Assembly: GCA_963555705.1 (NCBI GenBank)
Contig: OY743169.1
Location: 8,680,014-8,744,013, forward strand
DNA length: 64,000 bases
Source: Ligustrum vulgare
Lineage: Eukaryota; Streptophyta; Magnoliopsida; Lamiales; Oleaceae
Reading direction: 5' to 3'
Position numbers and translations under genes: made by a program. Below are positions 54,968-64,000 of this stretch, in pieces (within the stretch, counting starts at the first letter, position 1; each line of letters opens with the position of its first letter). The notes under the pieces are model-generated. The model saw only the letters and a list, made by a program, of their open reading frames with translations. It was not told the origin of the DNA and searched no databases.

Positions 54968-54972
54968 TGACT

Positions 54973-55580
54973 TCTCTAGATTTTGTTATGTTTACTTAAT
55001 GAAACATAAAAATGAGGCTTTTCACATGTTTAAAGCATATAAAAGTGAAGCAGAAAATCAAATGGATAAAAAGATTAAAGCTCTTAGAAGTGATAGAGGT
55101 GGAGAATATTTTTCTAAGGAATTTGACATCTTTTGTGAAGAGGATGGTATTATACACCAATGTAGTGCACCTAGAACACCGGAACAAAATGGCCTAGCGA
55201 AAAGAAAAAATAGGACCTCAGTTGAGATGGTAAATGCTATGTTAATAAGGTCCAAATTGCCTAATAATTTATGGGGAGAGACCTTACTAACCGCGTGCCA
55301 TATAAATAATAGAATTCCTTCTAAGAAACTTAAAGTTTCATCTTATGAATTATGGAGAGATAGAAAACCTAACATTGGATATTTAAAAGTTTGGGGGTGT
55401 TTGGCTTATTATAAAAACACCAATCCTAGTAGGACAAAACTAGGACCAAGAGGGATCAAAAGTGTCTTTGTTGGATACTATGCTATCAATAGTAAAGCAT
55501 ATAGGCTACTTGATCTAATATCCAATGTGATTATAGAATCACGAGATGTTGAGTTTTTTGAGAATTCATTAAGCGTTGAT
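54973..55580 (+). pseudogene. Copia C integrase, C-terminal half
   Basis: Resumes at SRFCYVYLMKHKNEAFHMF after the solo LTR. The second catalytic aspartate lies in ALRSDRGGEYFSKEFD (about 55080-55125). The third acidic residue should be in the VAERKNRT block; here LAKRKNRT, so the glutamate reads lysine. LWGETLLTACHINNRIPSKK and VWGCLAYYKNTNPSRTKLGP, FVGYYAINSKAYRL complete the core and its C-terminal extension, all open from 54999 to 55919. The fragment therefore lacks a complete D-D-E triad as well as being split. Confidence 0.92.
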
Positions 55581-55849
55581 GATATTCCTCAAAATTCAAT
55601 GGAAGTTCAAAATGAATTTTCGAATTCTAATAAATCACTAGAAACATCTTCTCAAGATGTAATTAAGACTAGTGAACCTCAAAGAAGCAAGAGATATCGT
55701 AAAGAGAAAGTGTTAGGACATGATGAGATTGATTCTCAAAGAATTTCCCTATATTTGGTTGAAGAAAGTGAGGAAGATATAGTAAGAACAATTCCATATG
55801 TTCTTCAAATTTATAGTGATTCTAAAACCTATAAAGAAGCAATAACTTC

Positions 55850-56690
55850 TAGAGATAGCACATTCTGGAAAGATGCTATCAATGATGAAATGGATTCTAT
55901 AATGTCCAACAATACTTGAAAGATCATTTACCGGCTGGATCAAAAGCCATTGGTTGTAAGTGGGTATTTCGAAGGAAATAAAATATCGATGGTTCAATCC
56001 AAACTTATAATGCAAGATTAGTTACTAAAGGTTTTCGACAAAAAGAAGGAATTGATTATTTTGACACTTATACACCCGTAGAAAGAATCACTGCTATTAG
56101 AATCTTATTTGCATTATCATCTATATATGATTTATTTGTGCATCAAACGGATGTTAAGACTGTATTTTTAAATGGAGAATTAGATGAAGAAATTTACATA
56201 GAGCAACCGGAAGGCTATATTCTTCCGGGAAATGAAAATAAAATTTTGTAAAATTGTTAAATCATTATATGGTTTAAAACAAGCTCTTAAAATATGGCAT
56301 GAGAAATTTGATAATGCAATTATGTCTTTTGATTTTTCACACAATATGGTAGATAAATGTTTATATATCAAAAATTGTGATAAACGTATTATATTTGTGT
56401 GTTTATATGTGGACGACATGTTAATTATAAGTAATCACATGGATGATATAAAAGAAACAAAGAGGTTTCTATCATCAACATTGAAAATGAAAGATCTTGA
56501 TCAAGTAGATACCATATTAGGTATAAAAGCGATCAAAAATGAGTTGGGATATGCATTAACTCAATCACATTATATTGAGAATGTGATTGAAAAGTTCAAA
56601 CATTTGAACATTAAAGAGGCAAATATCCCATTTGATTCAAGTATTAAACTTGTAAAGAATGTTGAAAGAGCTATTCGACAACTCGAATAT
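55850..56690 (+). pseudogene. Copia C reverse transcriptase
   Basis: WKDAINDEMDSIMSNN (about 55867) opens RT. After stops between 55917 and 56230 with recognisable pieces (GSKAIGCKWVF-like, YTPVERITAIRILFALSSIY in another frame), a long frame from 56232 carries KIVKSLYGLKQALKIWHEKF, and the catalytic YVDDMLIISNH at about 56404-56436 with both aspartates. FLSSTLKMKDLDQVDTILGI and ALTQSHYIENVIEKFKHLNI follow, the usual copia order. There are at least three disruptions in the fingers region; the palm is well kept. Confidence 0.92.
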
Positions 56691-57218
56691 GCAAGTGAAA
56701 TTGGGAGTCTAATGTATGTTGTTCAATGCACAAGACCGGACATTGCATTTGCTGTAAGTAAACTTAGTAGGTTTGCTAGCAATCCAAGTGTTGAGCATTG
56801 GAAAGCAATTGGGAGAGTTATTTGTTATTTAAAGAGAACTAAAAATCTTGGACTCCAATATTCCAAATTCCCAGCTATACTTGAAGGATATACCGATACG
56901 AGTTGGATATCAAGTGCTGGTGAAAACAAATCAATCTCGGGATGGTTGTTTACACATGGAGGAGGTACTGTTTCTTGGAAATCAAAGAAATAAACAATGA
57001 TTACGCATTCCACAATGGAATCCGAGTTTGTGGCATTAGCTGAAATTGGAAAAGAACCAGAGTGGCTTAAAGATCTTCTTTATAAAGTACCATTAGATAC
57101 GAAGAATGAGTCTTCGATATCTATATTATACGATAGTCAAGCTACTCTTGCAAGGGCTTATAACAAAGTCTACAATGGTAAGTCTAGACATATGAGTCTT
57201 AGACATGATTACATATGA
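56691..57218 (+). pseudogene. Copia C RNase H
   Basis: YASEIGSLMYVVQCTRPDIA, AVSKLSRFASNPSVEHWKAI and RVICYLKRTKNLGLQYSKFP lead to the RNase H domain: LEGYTDTSWISSAGENKSIS, GWLFTHGGGTVSWKSKK, then a stop at 56991 where relatives continue Q-T-I. It reopens at 56997 with STMESEFVALAEIGKEPEWL and ends SRHMSLRHDYI (57218). The catalytic aspartates of GYTDTSW and the glutamate of ESEF are kept. Together with RT this marks the copia origin beyond doubt. Confidence 0.92.
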
Positions 57219-57897
57219 AAATTAATGGAATAATTTCACTTACTTATGTAAGATCAAGTGAAAATTTGTCCGATCCATTCACAAAACCACTTACCAAAGA
57301 GTTGGTAAGGCAAACATCGAGTAGGATGAGGCTAAAACTCCTATTATAAAATTCACCAATGACGGAAACCCTACCTATCATTACGAAACGGGTTCAAAGG
57401 TTAACAACAAGTTATTCGATAAGTGAATTGTTGCAGCACTTAGAAAATAATTTAAAAAGCACTATCCTAAGGATAAGTGCTGGGGTAACTCTTTTGGAGG
57501 GTTGAATAAATCTTAAAGAAATTCAGTCCTTAGTACAAGTGTCTTTAAAAGTTACCAAGACACTGTAAGAATTTCTCCTATATGAACTTAGAAGTGGTGC
57601 CGCTTCAAGGAAAGTTGGAGTTGCTTTCTGAAAAGTTCATGAAATCGGATGGGCGCAAGGCCATTAACACGCCAAAGTAAAACTGTGTGGAACATATTAA
57701 GCAAGAATGTTCATGTGTACAATATCGCCGGTAATGTCACAAGGGAAAACTGGTTCAAAGTCAAGGCTACCTAGGATCTCGATATTACTTTGTAATGTTA
57801 ACACTAATATAAGGTTCAAATAGAAAGATACCTTATCTTATGCGTGACGTCGTTTATGATTCTAAGTTGAGTTTACATATTTGAACAAGTGGGGGAT
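57219..57897 (+). other. 3' untranslated region of copia C
   Basis: No gene. A short open stretch continues RNase H (INGIISLTYVRSSENLSDPF in a shifted frame), then non-coding sequence to the polypurine tract AAGTGGGGGAT at 57887-57897. Confidence 0.6.
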
Positions 57898-58666
57898 TAT
57901 TATAAAAAGTGTTGTTCAAATATAATATCAAAGTATAAAGATGAAAAAGTGCAAAAGGGGATTGAAATGATGAGAACCGGTCCTAAAAATGCAAGAATCG
58001 GACCAAACAGACCGGTTAGGTTGAATCGGACGGACTAGGAGGACCGGACCGGACCAACCAAGTCTAGTCAATAATTTGAACCAAGCGATCGCTTGGGTCA
58101 CAGTCCGACAATTGCTTGGTGTGATCGAATTTAAAGTTGCTCATGCAATAAGCATCAGGCGATCACTTGGTTAATAAAATCCGACCGTTGGCAGAATTTT
58201 TCAGAAATTTGCATGCACCTTTTCATCCAAACTTTGCACTCTTTCGTGAAGAGTTGTGTGGATCACGAATTGGGATGATGGAATTCTATAAATAGGCATA
58301 GAATTCATGGTTATATACAGTTGATCATCATACATTACATTGAGATTATCATCCCAAACTCTTGATCTTTTATACTTAGAATTTTTCAAATTTGCTCTCC
58401 TTGTTCCTATTCTCCAAGTTTTCAATTGTACTATTTGATACTTGGTTTGAGACTTTAAATCTGCTAAAGCAATTTCCTTGGAGGCCCTTTAGCATTCTCT
58501 TTACGAGATGACGCAAATTTAGCTTTTAGGATAACATTCTATGCCATTCAAGTCTTCTTCTTATTCTTCATTATTCTTTTTTTATATTCTTGGTTCTTTG
58601 ATTTTTTTTATTTGTGTCTACTTCGATAAGTGGATATTTCACTTTGAGAAAGGAATTTTCTCAATT
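57898..58666 (+). repeat. 3' LTR of copia C
   Basis: Begins TATTATAAAAAGTGTTG and ends about 58666 at TTTTCTCAATT. CTATAAATAG at 58286-58295 is the TATA box. Compared with the 5' LTR it has an extra GGACCGGACCGGACC and lacks one CAAGCAATCGCTTGG unit. Confidence 0.85.
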
Positions 58667-58720
58667 ATGGCTTAACTGACCGTGACATTCAATTCAATTA
58701 TGTCTTAACAGACCATGACA
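58661..58720. repeat. Short tandem duplication at Helitron target site
   Basis: TTAACTGACCGTGACATTCA and TTAACAGACCATGACA are two copies of a unit about 40 bp long. The second copy is split by the Helitron and resumes as TTCAATTC at 63343, so the duplication is older than the Helitron. Confidence 0.7.
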
Positions 58721-58740
58721 TCTATTTAATATATAATAGG

Positions 58741-59727
58741 AGTGTTTGGAGTATTTTTCCCGCTCACATCTCCCGCCCAAGCATTTTGGCCCAATATTAA
58801 TAATAGTAAAATATTCCCTCTTACCAGTAACCAGTAACAAAAAAATCCATTTTCCAAGAAAGGCTTCTGAAAAGCAAAAGCTCATCTCCTCCTACGAAAT
58901 CCCCAGATTTTCCATTAATCTTTGAATTCAAATTCGGTCTAGATCTATCACTCTGTCTCCAAACTCCCAACTAGACATTTTCTCATACACCTTTCCTTTT
59001 CTTTTCTTTTTTTTTTTTTATCGGAACCTCAGACACCTTTCCTATCTTCACAAAAACCCTCTACGGCTCGGCCAGTCCCTCCCTCTCTCACTTTAACCAT
59101 CTCTCTCCGTCCAGAAAATTGAGCAACAAAAGGGTTGGAACCGAAGAAATTGATCGAAGATGACGTTGCTGGGCTGAAGAGGACGTTGCTGGGCTTTCTT
59201 TCTCTGGACTTCTGCTGACCTCGCCTTCTTCCCAGGTTGGTTTGGCTTACTCTAACTGGTATGGTTGGCCTTTAAATTCTATAATGGCCTGGTCGGCTAT
59301 AATATATCTGTTGCTATCTGTGTTTGTTGCTAGTGAGTGTTGTCTGGTTCTTAGAGATTGGTTGGAGTTGCTGGGTTTTGTTACTGCTTGAAGGGGTCAG
59401 TGTTGTGACTGCTCCTTAGACTCATGATCTTTAATTGCTTCATGAGCTATGTGAAGTAATGGTCGAAATGAAAATGAATGGATGCAAGAAAATGTTTAAA
59501 TGTAGTGGCAAGCACACTCGATTCGTATACGGTAGTGAAGATGAACTCGAAGGAGGAGGAGTAATATGGAATGTTGAAATTGAATCTCCTGCCTCTTCAT
59601 AACATAGTTATTGTTTGAAGGTTTGCAAGAAATTTATTGCTTTAAATGTGTGTGTTTCCTATTTCTGCTTACACTTACGTGGTATCTGTTCAATTTTTTC
59701 AAGACTTCTCATTTCTGTTTTGTGCAG
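58741..59727 (+). other. Helitron 5' region, possible captured promoter/leader
   Basis: A CT-rich stretch and a CTCTCTCCGTCCAG-type leader at about 59081-59115 look like the promoter and 5' leader of a cellular gene. A short frame near 59461-59600 starts MVEMKMNGCKKMF and ends IESPASS; I do not recognise it. It may be a further captured exon. Confidence 0.4.
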
Positions 59728-60029
59728 GCATCGTCGGATTGTTCAGTATAAAACTGCCTATTACTCATTTTTTATCTTCCTGTAAGCTAAATTCTACTCC
59801 TTAAATAGGGAAACAGCTAATTTGATGCATTTTGAAGAAATTGTGTTCCTTTATCTTCTAATTTTACCTCACATGTAGAGCTTACTTGTGAGTTTATCTT
59901 TAAATTTGATTTTGTTTGTGTAAACATTCACAGGTAGCTTGCATACTTCTGCTGTCTGGTGAGAATCTGGACAATCACGTTGATGTAAAGAATGTAGTCA
60001 TCGAAATGGGGACTTATTTTCAAGTTCAG
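59728..60029 (+). pseudogene. FPS: Captured farnesyl diphosphate synthase fragment, two exons
   Basis: Exon 1 (59728-59781), after a TGTGCAG acceptor, encodes HRRIVQYKTAYYSF and ends at a GTAAGC donor. Exon 2 (59934-60029), after TTCACAG, encodes [20 protein letters not shown] followed by [12 protein letters not shown] and ends at GTGAGT. This matches the middle of plant FPS, where HRRIVQYKTAYYSF and [11 protein letters not shown] precede the second DDxxD motif. The intron between them (152 bp) is retained, so the fragment came from genomic DNA, not from a transcript. Two extra T residues in exon 1 shift its frame. Neither aspartate-rich motif (substrate-magnesium binding) is included, so no enzyme can be made. 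It is a Helitron passenger, with about 50 of 340 residues kept. Confidence 0.9.
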
Positions 60030-60376
60030 GTGAGTGATATTGGAATAGTTGGTGCCACTGGAAATTCGAAATAAACAAGTGTGAATATCATAATTAGAGC
60101 AGTTTGGCTAAAGCTTAAATTGTTCAATTATGTAAATTTTTTCGTTGCAGTACAACAAACAAGGATTTAACCGTGTAAATGGTGGGGACTTATTTTCAAG
60201 TTCACGTGAGTGATATTGGAATAGTTGGTGCCACTGGAAATTCAAAATAAACAAATGTGAATATCATAATTAGAGCAGTTTGGCTAAAGCTTAAATTGTT
60301 CAATTATGTAAATTTTTTCGTTGCGGTACAACAAACAAGGATTTAACCGTGTAAATGGTGGGATTTAATTTTCATT
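60007..60376 (+). repeat. 176-bp tandem duplication at the FPS fragment's 3' edge
   Basis: The segment from TGGGGACTTATTTTCAAGTT through TGTAAATGG occurs at 60007 and 60183, with a partial third start at 60359. It includes the last exon bases of FPS, the donor site and the following intron-like sequence with an internal TTTTCGTTGCAG acceptor. The copies differ at few positions, so duplication happened after capture. Confidence 0.9.
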
Positions 60377-60389
60377 AAAAAGTGATCCA

Positions 60390-60956
60390 AATGCATTTGT
60401 AAATGCTGGCCTTGGTCAGTTAAAAACAATTTTTACGAATATTATTGTGTTCTTCCAGTATTTGGAAATGGGTTGGCTCTTCTTTTATATCAATATTCTC
60501 ACACTGCCTTTTTTTTTCTTGTTCAGGATAAGTTAATGACAGTTCCTTCAGAGGCATCAAGCAGAGGTTCTTCATCGAGCTGGATCTTCAAAAATAAGGA
60601 ACATGGAAAATCCAGTGCTGTAGCAAGTCTGGTATGTGCCTTTAGGTCATTTTATTTTTTTCATACTGTAATGTGAAAGCTGGATGATCATGCTATGTCA
60701 CCAAAATAGGGTATGATTCTGCTTTGGGATTGTAAATTGTGGAATCAAGAATGACTATGATTCAGACGTGCTGCATTTTTATTTTCTTTTTTCATGTAGA
60801 TTGATCCTCAATAACAAATATTTGACCTAATTATTAATATGTTCTCTCAGGCATTGGCTCTTTTAGCTGATTACATCGACAAAGAAGATTCTTCCATTAG
60901 AATAGGTGCAATAATGGGCCTAGGACTTTGTATATGTTGTATCTCAAAATGAGCAG
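60390..60956 (+). pseudogene. RPN1: Captured 26S proteasome subunit RPN1 fragment, four exon pieces
   Basis: In order: NAFVNAGLGQ (60390-60419); after a TTGTTCAG acceptor, DKLMTVPSEASSRGSSSSWI and FKNKEHGKSSAVASL (60527-60631), donor GTATGTG; GMILLWD joined by deletion to VNCGIKNDYDSD (60710-60768); and ALALLADYIDKEDSSIRIGA then IMGLG (60851-60956), donor GTGAGT. These are consecutive parts of plant RPN1 (non-ATPase subunit 2 of the 19S regulatory particle), just before and within its PC-repeat region. Introns are retained. About 30 residues between LLWD and VNCG are missing, and a one-base insertion near 60928 shifts the last exon. It covers about 110 of nearly 900 residues, so it is non-functional. 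Confidence 0.92.
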
Positions 60957-61526
60957 GTGAGTTTCCATATAAGCATAATTATTGATTGTTCTAAATCTTA
61001 TGGCCTTTTTCCCATGGCTAGCTCTCACAAACACAATTCCATTTTCATGTCTTCTTCTCATTGTAATCTTTTGAATCATGGTAAATTATCTTAATCTCAA
61101 CTTATTAATTTTGGAATACGTTTCAATTTTTAACCAGTGTTCAAATTCTAGCATTTTTTATGATTTTGGATTTATGTATCAACAAAGAGACCAAAAGAGA
61201 GAATCTCAAATTGCTGAGTTCAAAGTTCTTTTTTTTAAAAAAGTTTAAATGCTTCATTTGATGGAAGAAAGTGGTAGACCTATGAAAATAACTTCGACAG
61301 GTTTCATTTATCGGGTAGAACAGAACTCACATAAAAGCTTCAGCAACAAGTTTTTCTAGCTGAAGTACAAATTCAATCTATGTATATACATTGTAAGAAT
61401 TAAAATATCTTCACTGGCATCCACAGATACATGTTCGTTCTATTTAAATAGAAAGCAAGACATTATGTAAGGCAACCTACTTCAAGGTATTGCTTCAACA
61501 CAAAGAGTTTTGCAGAAGTGAATGAT
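60957..61526 (+). other. Helitron interior without recognisable exons
   Basis: AT-rich, intron-like sequence following the RPN1 donor site. I see no further RPN1 exon; the next would begin IRNKL and is absent. Confidence 0.5.
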
Positions 61527-62164
61527 TAGAGATGACAAAGAAATTCGATCCGTCCCGTCGATCCGTCGACCCGATCCGATTCGAAAAAATCCTGATCCGT
61601 GGATCGACGGATCGAAATTTATGTGATCCGCCCTGATCCGAAAATTCACGGAGCAGATTTGGATCGGGGCTGATCCGATCCGCGATCCGACATTTTTTTT
61701 AATATAATTTTTTTATCATGTATAAAAATATAGTGTAAATTTTGTAGCAAACTTTAATTTCTGGGAATAACCTGCAATCTTTGCATTTTAAAGAAAACAC
61801 ATTTTTCGTGTTCTTCATTTGAAGAAAGAATTCCAATAAGTGATGGCAAAAAAACTCGATCCGTTGAATCGACGAATCGGCCTCTATACGTCTCGTTTCA
61901 ATAAAGTAAATAAAATTTAATAAAAATAATAATTTTTCTAAATTTTTTTAAAAATATTTAATTTAAAATATATTTTTAAAAATTTAAAAAATTTAAAAAA
62001 ATAAAAAAAATAAAAAATAATTCGGCGGATCGGTCCACGGATCGATGGACCGATCCGCCCCGACCCGACCCGAAATTTGACGGATCGCGGGACGGATCCG
62101 GATCGGACCAAAAAAATTCGGAGCGAGGCGAATCGAGGTCCGATCCGCCCCGTTGCCAACACTA
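61527..62164. mobile_element. hAT-type MITE with GGATCG/CGATCC repeats, 638 bp
   Basis: Exact 8-bp duplications TGAATGAT at 61519-61526 and 62165-62172. Ends are TAGAGATGACAAAG (left) and, read inward from the right, TAGTGTTGGCAACG. The two outer blocks (61549-61690, 62032-62150) are dense in GATCCGTCGACC, GGATCGACGG and CGATCCGC units in both orientations. A second left-end-like string, GTGATGGCAAAAAAACTCGA at 61841, suggests an older or nested related copy. No transposase. Confidence 0.85.
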
Positions 62165-62172
62165 TGAATGAT

Positions 62173-63315
62173 TTAGATTTAACAGTGCTATAATGTGTTC
62201 TACTGTACTACATAATGCTAAACCCTTTACAATGTTTAGGTAAATGAAGGAGTTCCACAAACTTTTGGATTTAGTTCTTGAAGGATCTGATGAATAATAT
62301 GGACATTGATACAAGGTTAGAATAGGTGTCTTTTCTTGGATTTTTTGATGGGATTATGAAGTGAATAATGGAAATTTGTATTTTACTGTTTCTAACTTGC
62401 CTTTGATAAATCTTTATTTTGCTTCTATTTGGTAATTATGAATTTTTCATAAGGAGAAAGATGGGTTTTGTTTTTAATCTTAAGTTTTACATTAATCTGG
62501 AGTTTAACTAGATGTATTCTCACTCATTTGGCATTAATGTCGACAACAATGAAAAATGCTAAACCGTGCCAACATTGAACTTGAAACACTAAATGAATTG
62601 TTGGTAATATGCCTAAGGAAAGTAAGGACGCAAATTAAAAGTTGAAATGCAATTTGATTCAATTGAATCTTAAATATCCATTATTATGCAGAGAAGAATG
62701 TGTGGCCTCTGGTGCCACTAAATTTTAATTTTTTTTCCTCATTGACAAAAAAGTGAATGATTTTAGAGATTATTTTAGCCATGTCTATTGAGCTAATTGA
62801 TGCTATTTATAACATCGATTAATTTGATCTTTATATACATGTTAGGATGTATTAAGTTCATGTTTAGTTTGATATATTTTATTGTATATGTAGGATTTGT
62901 TTTTGGTAATATCATGGTATCATGCCTTGGTGATAAAGATGGAAATGACGAAGGAAATGGATTTCTTCTTCTGGCATTTGATTTTAATGTGAAAAGAAGG
63001 TAATAATTTGCTACATAAGAACACCACTAAGGCACTAATATCCAGTTTTGATTTTTAAAGTTGACTAAGGAGTCTTCGAAGATCCTATTGGTTCAGTCTG
63101 CTCACATAAGTGAAGAAATAGCTGGAAATATTGCTTTCCAAATAACCAATTGGTTATTATTGCTCAACATCATTACCATTTCTTTCTTTCCTCAGTTCTA
63201 ACTGCATCGTTTGCATTTTCATTTCATTTCTTTTAGTTTCATATTGTATCCTATTATGTGAATTTTTTCCAATTCTTATGTTTCGGTACATTAATTTTTG
63301 TCAATGATAATATGT
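62173..63315 (+). other. Helitron 3' region without recognised genes
   Basis: AT-rich. A short frame at 62797-63003 ends GDKDGNDEGNGFLLLAFDFN but has no family I recognise. It may be intron sequence from a captured gene. Confidence 0.45.
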
Positions 63316-63342
63316 CCGTGCATCGCACGGGTGTAGATCTAG
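63316..63342 (+). terminator. Helitron 3' terminal hairpin and CTAG end
   Basis: CCGTGC-ATC-GCACGG forms a perfect 6-bp stem with a 3-nt loop, followed by eight bases and CTAG. In Helitrons this structure marks the end of rolling-circle transfer. The CCGTGCATCGCACGG core is shared by many plant Helitrons. Confidence 0.92.
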
Positions 63343-64000
63343 TTCAATTCATAAATATCGTTCAGGTGGAATTCCTTAATTGGGAGTGACATTTATGGAC
63401 ATGAGAGAGTTTATCACACCACCACACAGGTTGAATTCCATTATTGAGAGAGATTCAATTCTTAAAAGAGTTTTAGCAATATGACGTAACATGCACATAT
63501 GAAAGGTGGTCTACAGCATGTTTTTGTCGGTTAGGCAATCGTCGATAACACTACAACAATTATAAATTATTTTATTTATATTTCGAGGTAAAATGTATAA
63601 TTGAAAAGTGGAGAAATAAAATATGTATGGTTAAAAAATAGTTTGAGAAATTATGTCTGTGTCCAGTAATAGTATAGAAACATGTTTATAAACCGATTCA
63701 TAAATTGCACAATTTTTAAAAACACTTTTTAATTATACACATTTTCTCTATTCAATTTTTAATCACACATTTTATCTAGAAAATACAAAAAAAAAAATGA
63801 TTTTTAGCTGTCATATAAATTAAATGTTGTTTATAAATTAGTTTAATTGCATTAAATAACATAGGTTAATACTCTGCCTAACTTGGTCTTTATTTCCAGT
63901 AGGTGTCACAAGACCTGCCACTCATAATGTCGTGCATATGTATTTGTTTGCTGATTTGTATATAGGAAGTAAAAAGTGAACATTTTCGGGTTGGGTTCAA
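63343..64000. other. Sequence right of the Helitron
   Basis: I see no gene. The region near 63715-63790 resembles 340-415. The last bases, TTTTCGGGTTGGGTTCAA, look like the start of another GGGTTGGG-type element running out of the window. Confidence 0.4.

Larger units (their letters stand above)
51832..58666 (+). mobile_element. Ty1/copia element C, nearly full length, dead
   Basis: LTRs at 51832-52602 and 57898-58666 enclose gag, protease, integrase, RT and RNase H in copia order. The integrase is split by a solo LTR (54194-54967). Purine-rich AAGTGGGGGAT at 57887-57897 precedes the 3' LTR. The two LTRs differ by scattered substitutions and by a CGATCG-rich segment missing from the 3' copy. 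No matching target duplication was found. Confidence 0.85.
58721..63342 (+). mobile_element. Non-autonomous Helitron with captured gene fragments, 4622 bp
   Basis: 5' end TCTATTTAATATATAATAGG at 58721 and 3' end CTAG at 63339-63342, preceded by a perfect hairpin with stem CCGTGC / GCACGG (63316-63330) nine bases or so from the end. It lies between host A (58720) and T (63343), the Helitron target rule. There is no target duplication and no Rep/helicase. It contains exons of FPS and RPN1 in sense orientation, a tandem duplication, and a later hAT MITE. Termini plus gene fragments make this a confident call. Confidence 0.88.

Noticed and set aside
60390..60956. Active RPN1 gene
   Set aside because: Only part of the gene is present, with an internal deletion and a frameshift, inside Helitron ends.

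Overview
This is a transposon-dense, AT-rich stretch of a plant nuclear genome, almost certainly from a eudicot. The evidence is plant-specific mobile-element lineages (Tat, Tekay-like and Athila-like Ty3/gypsy elements, Ty1/copia, a TRIM, MULE, PIF/Harbinger, hAT, L1-type LINE and Helitron), tRNA-Met primer sites, and captured exons resembling plant farnesyl diphosphate synthase and proteasome subunit RPN1. I find no intact cellular gene, rRNA or CRISPR. All protein-coding traces belong to mobile elements or to gene fragments carried by them, and nearly all contain stops or frameshifts.

Layout. 1-2.8 kb: G-rich tract, Tourist-like MITE, 3' end of a Harbinger element, and a hAT-type MITE made of CCCAACCC repeats. 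2.8-16.4 kb: one very long LTR-type element (TGTCACGACC start, GACAC target duplications) with four later insertions: an Athila-like element, a copia solo LTR, a 2.7 kb Tekay-family solo LTR and a Tat-family solo LTR. Three of the four have exact 5-bp duplications. 17.3-18.0 kb: a 607-bp TRIM. About 18.5-38.4 kb: a large Mutator-like element (MULE) with a decayed transposase on +, arrays of palindromic repeats, and a DUF1985/Ulp1-protease pseudogene on -. A complete 11.5 kb Tat element with an antisense coding region has inserted exactly in phase into the 168-bp repeat array of this MULE. 38.4-40 kb: truncated copia. 40.1-51.4 kb: an L1-type LINE split by a 9.3 kb minus-strand gypsy element, which is itself interrupted by a truncated Tekay-family element. 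51.8-58.7 kb: a copia element whose integrase is split by a solo LTR of the same family as the gypsy element inside the LINE. 58.7-63.3 kb: a non-autonomous Helitron carrying spliced-gene fragments of FPS and RPN1, with a hAT MITE nested inside. 63.3-64 kb: unassigned.

Timing can be read from the nesting: LINE before gypsy O before Tekay; MULE before Tat; the long TGTCAC element before its four guests; copia C before the solo LTR in its integrase. The most interesting structures are the Helitron gene chimera, the palindromic TAACGG arrays inside the MULE, the antisense ORF of the Tat element, and the use of short palindromic motifs (GGTCGACC, CGATCG) in the LTRs of at least three unrelated families. 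All identifications were made by eye from sequence and remembered family features; no database search was run.
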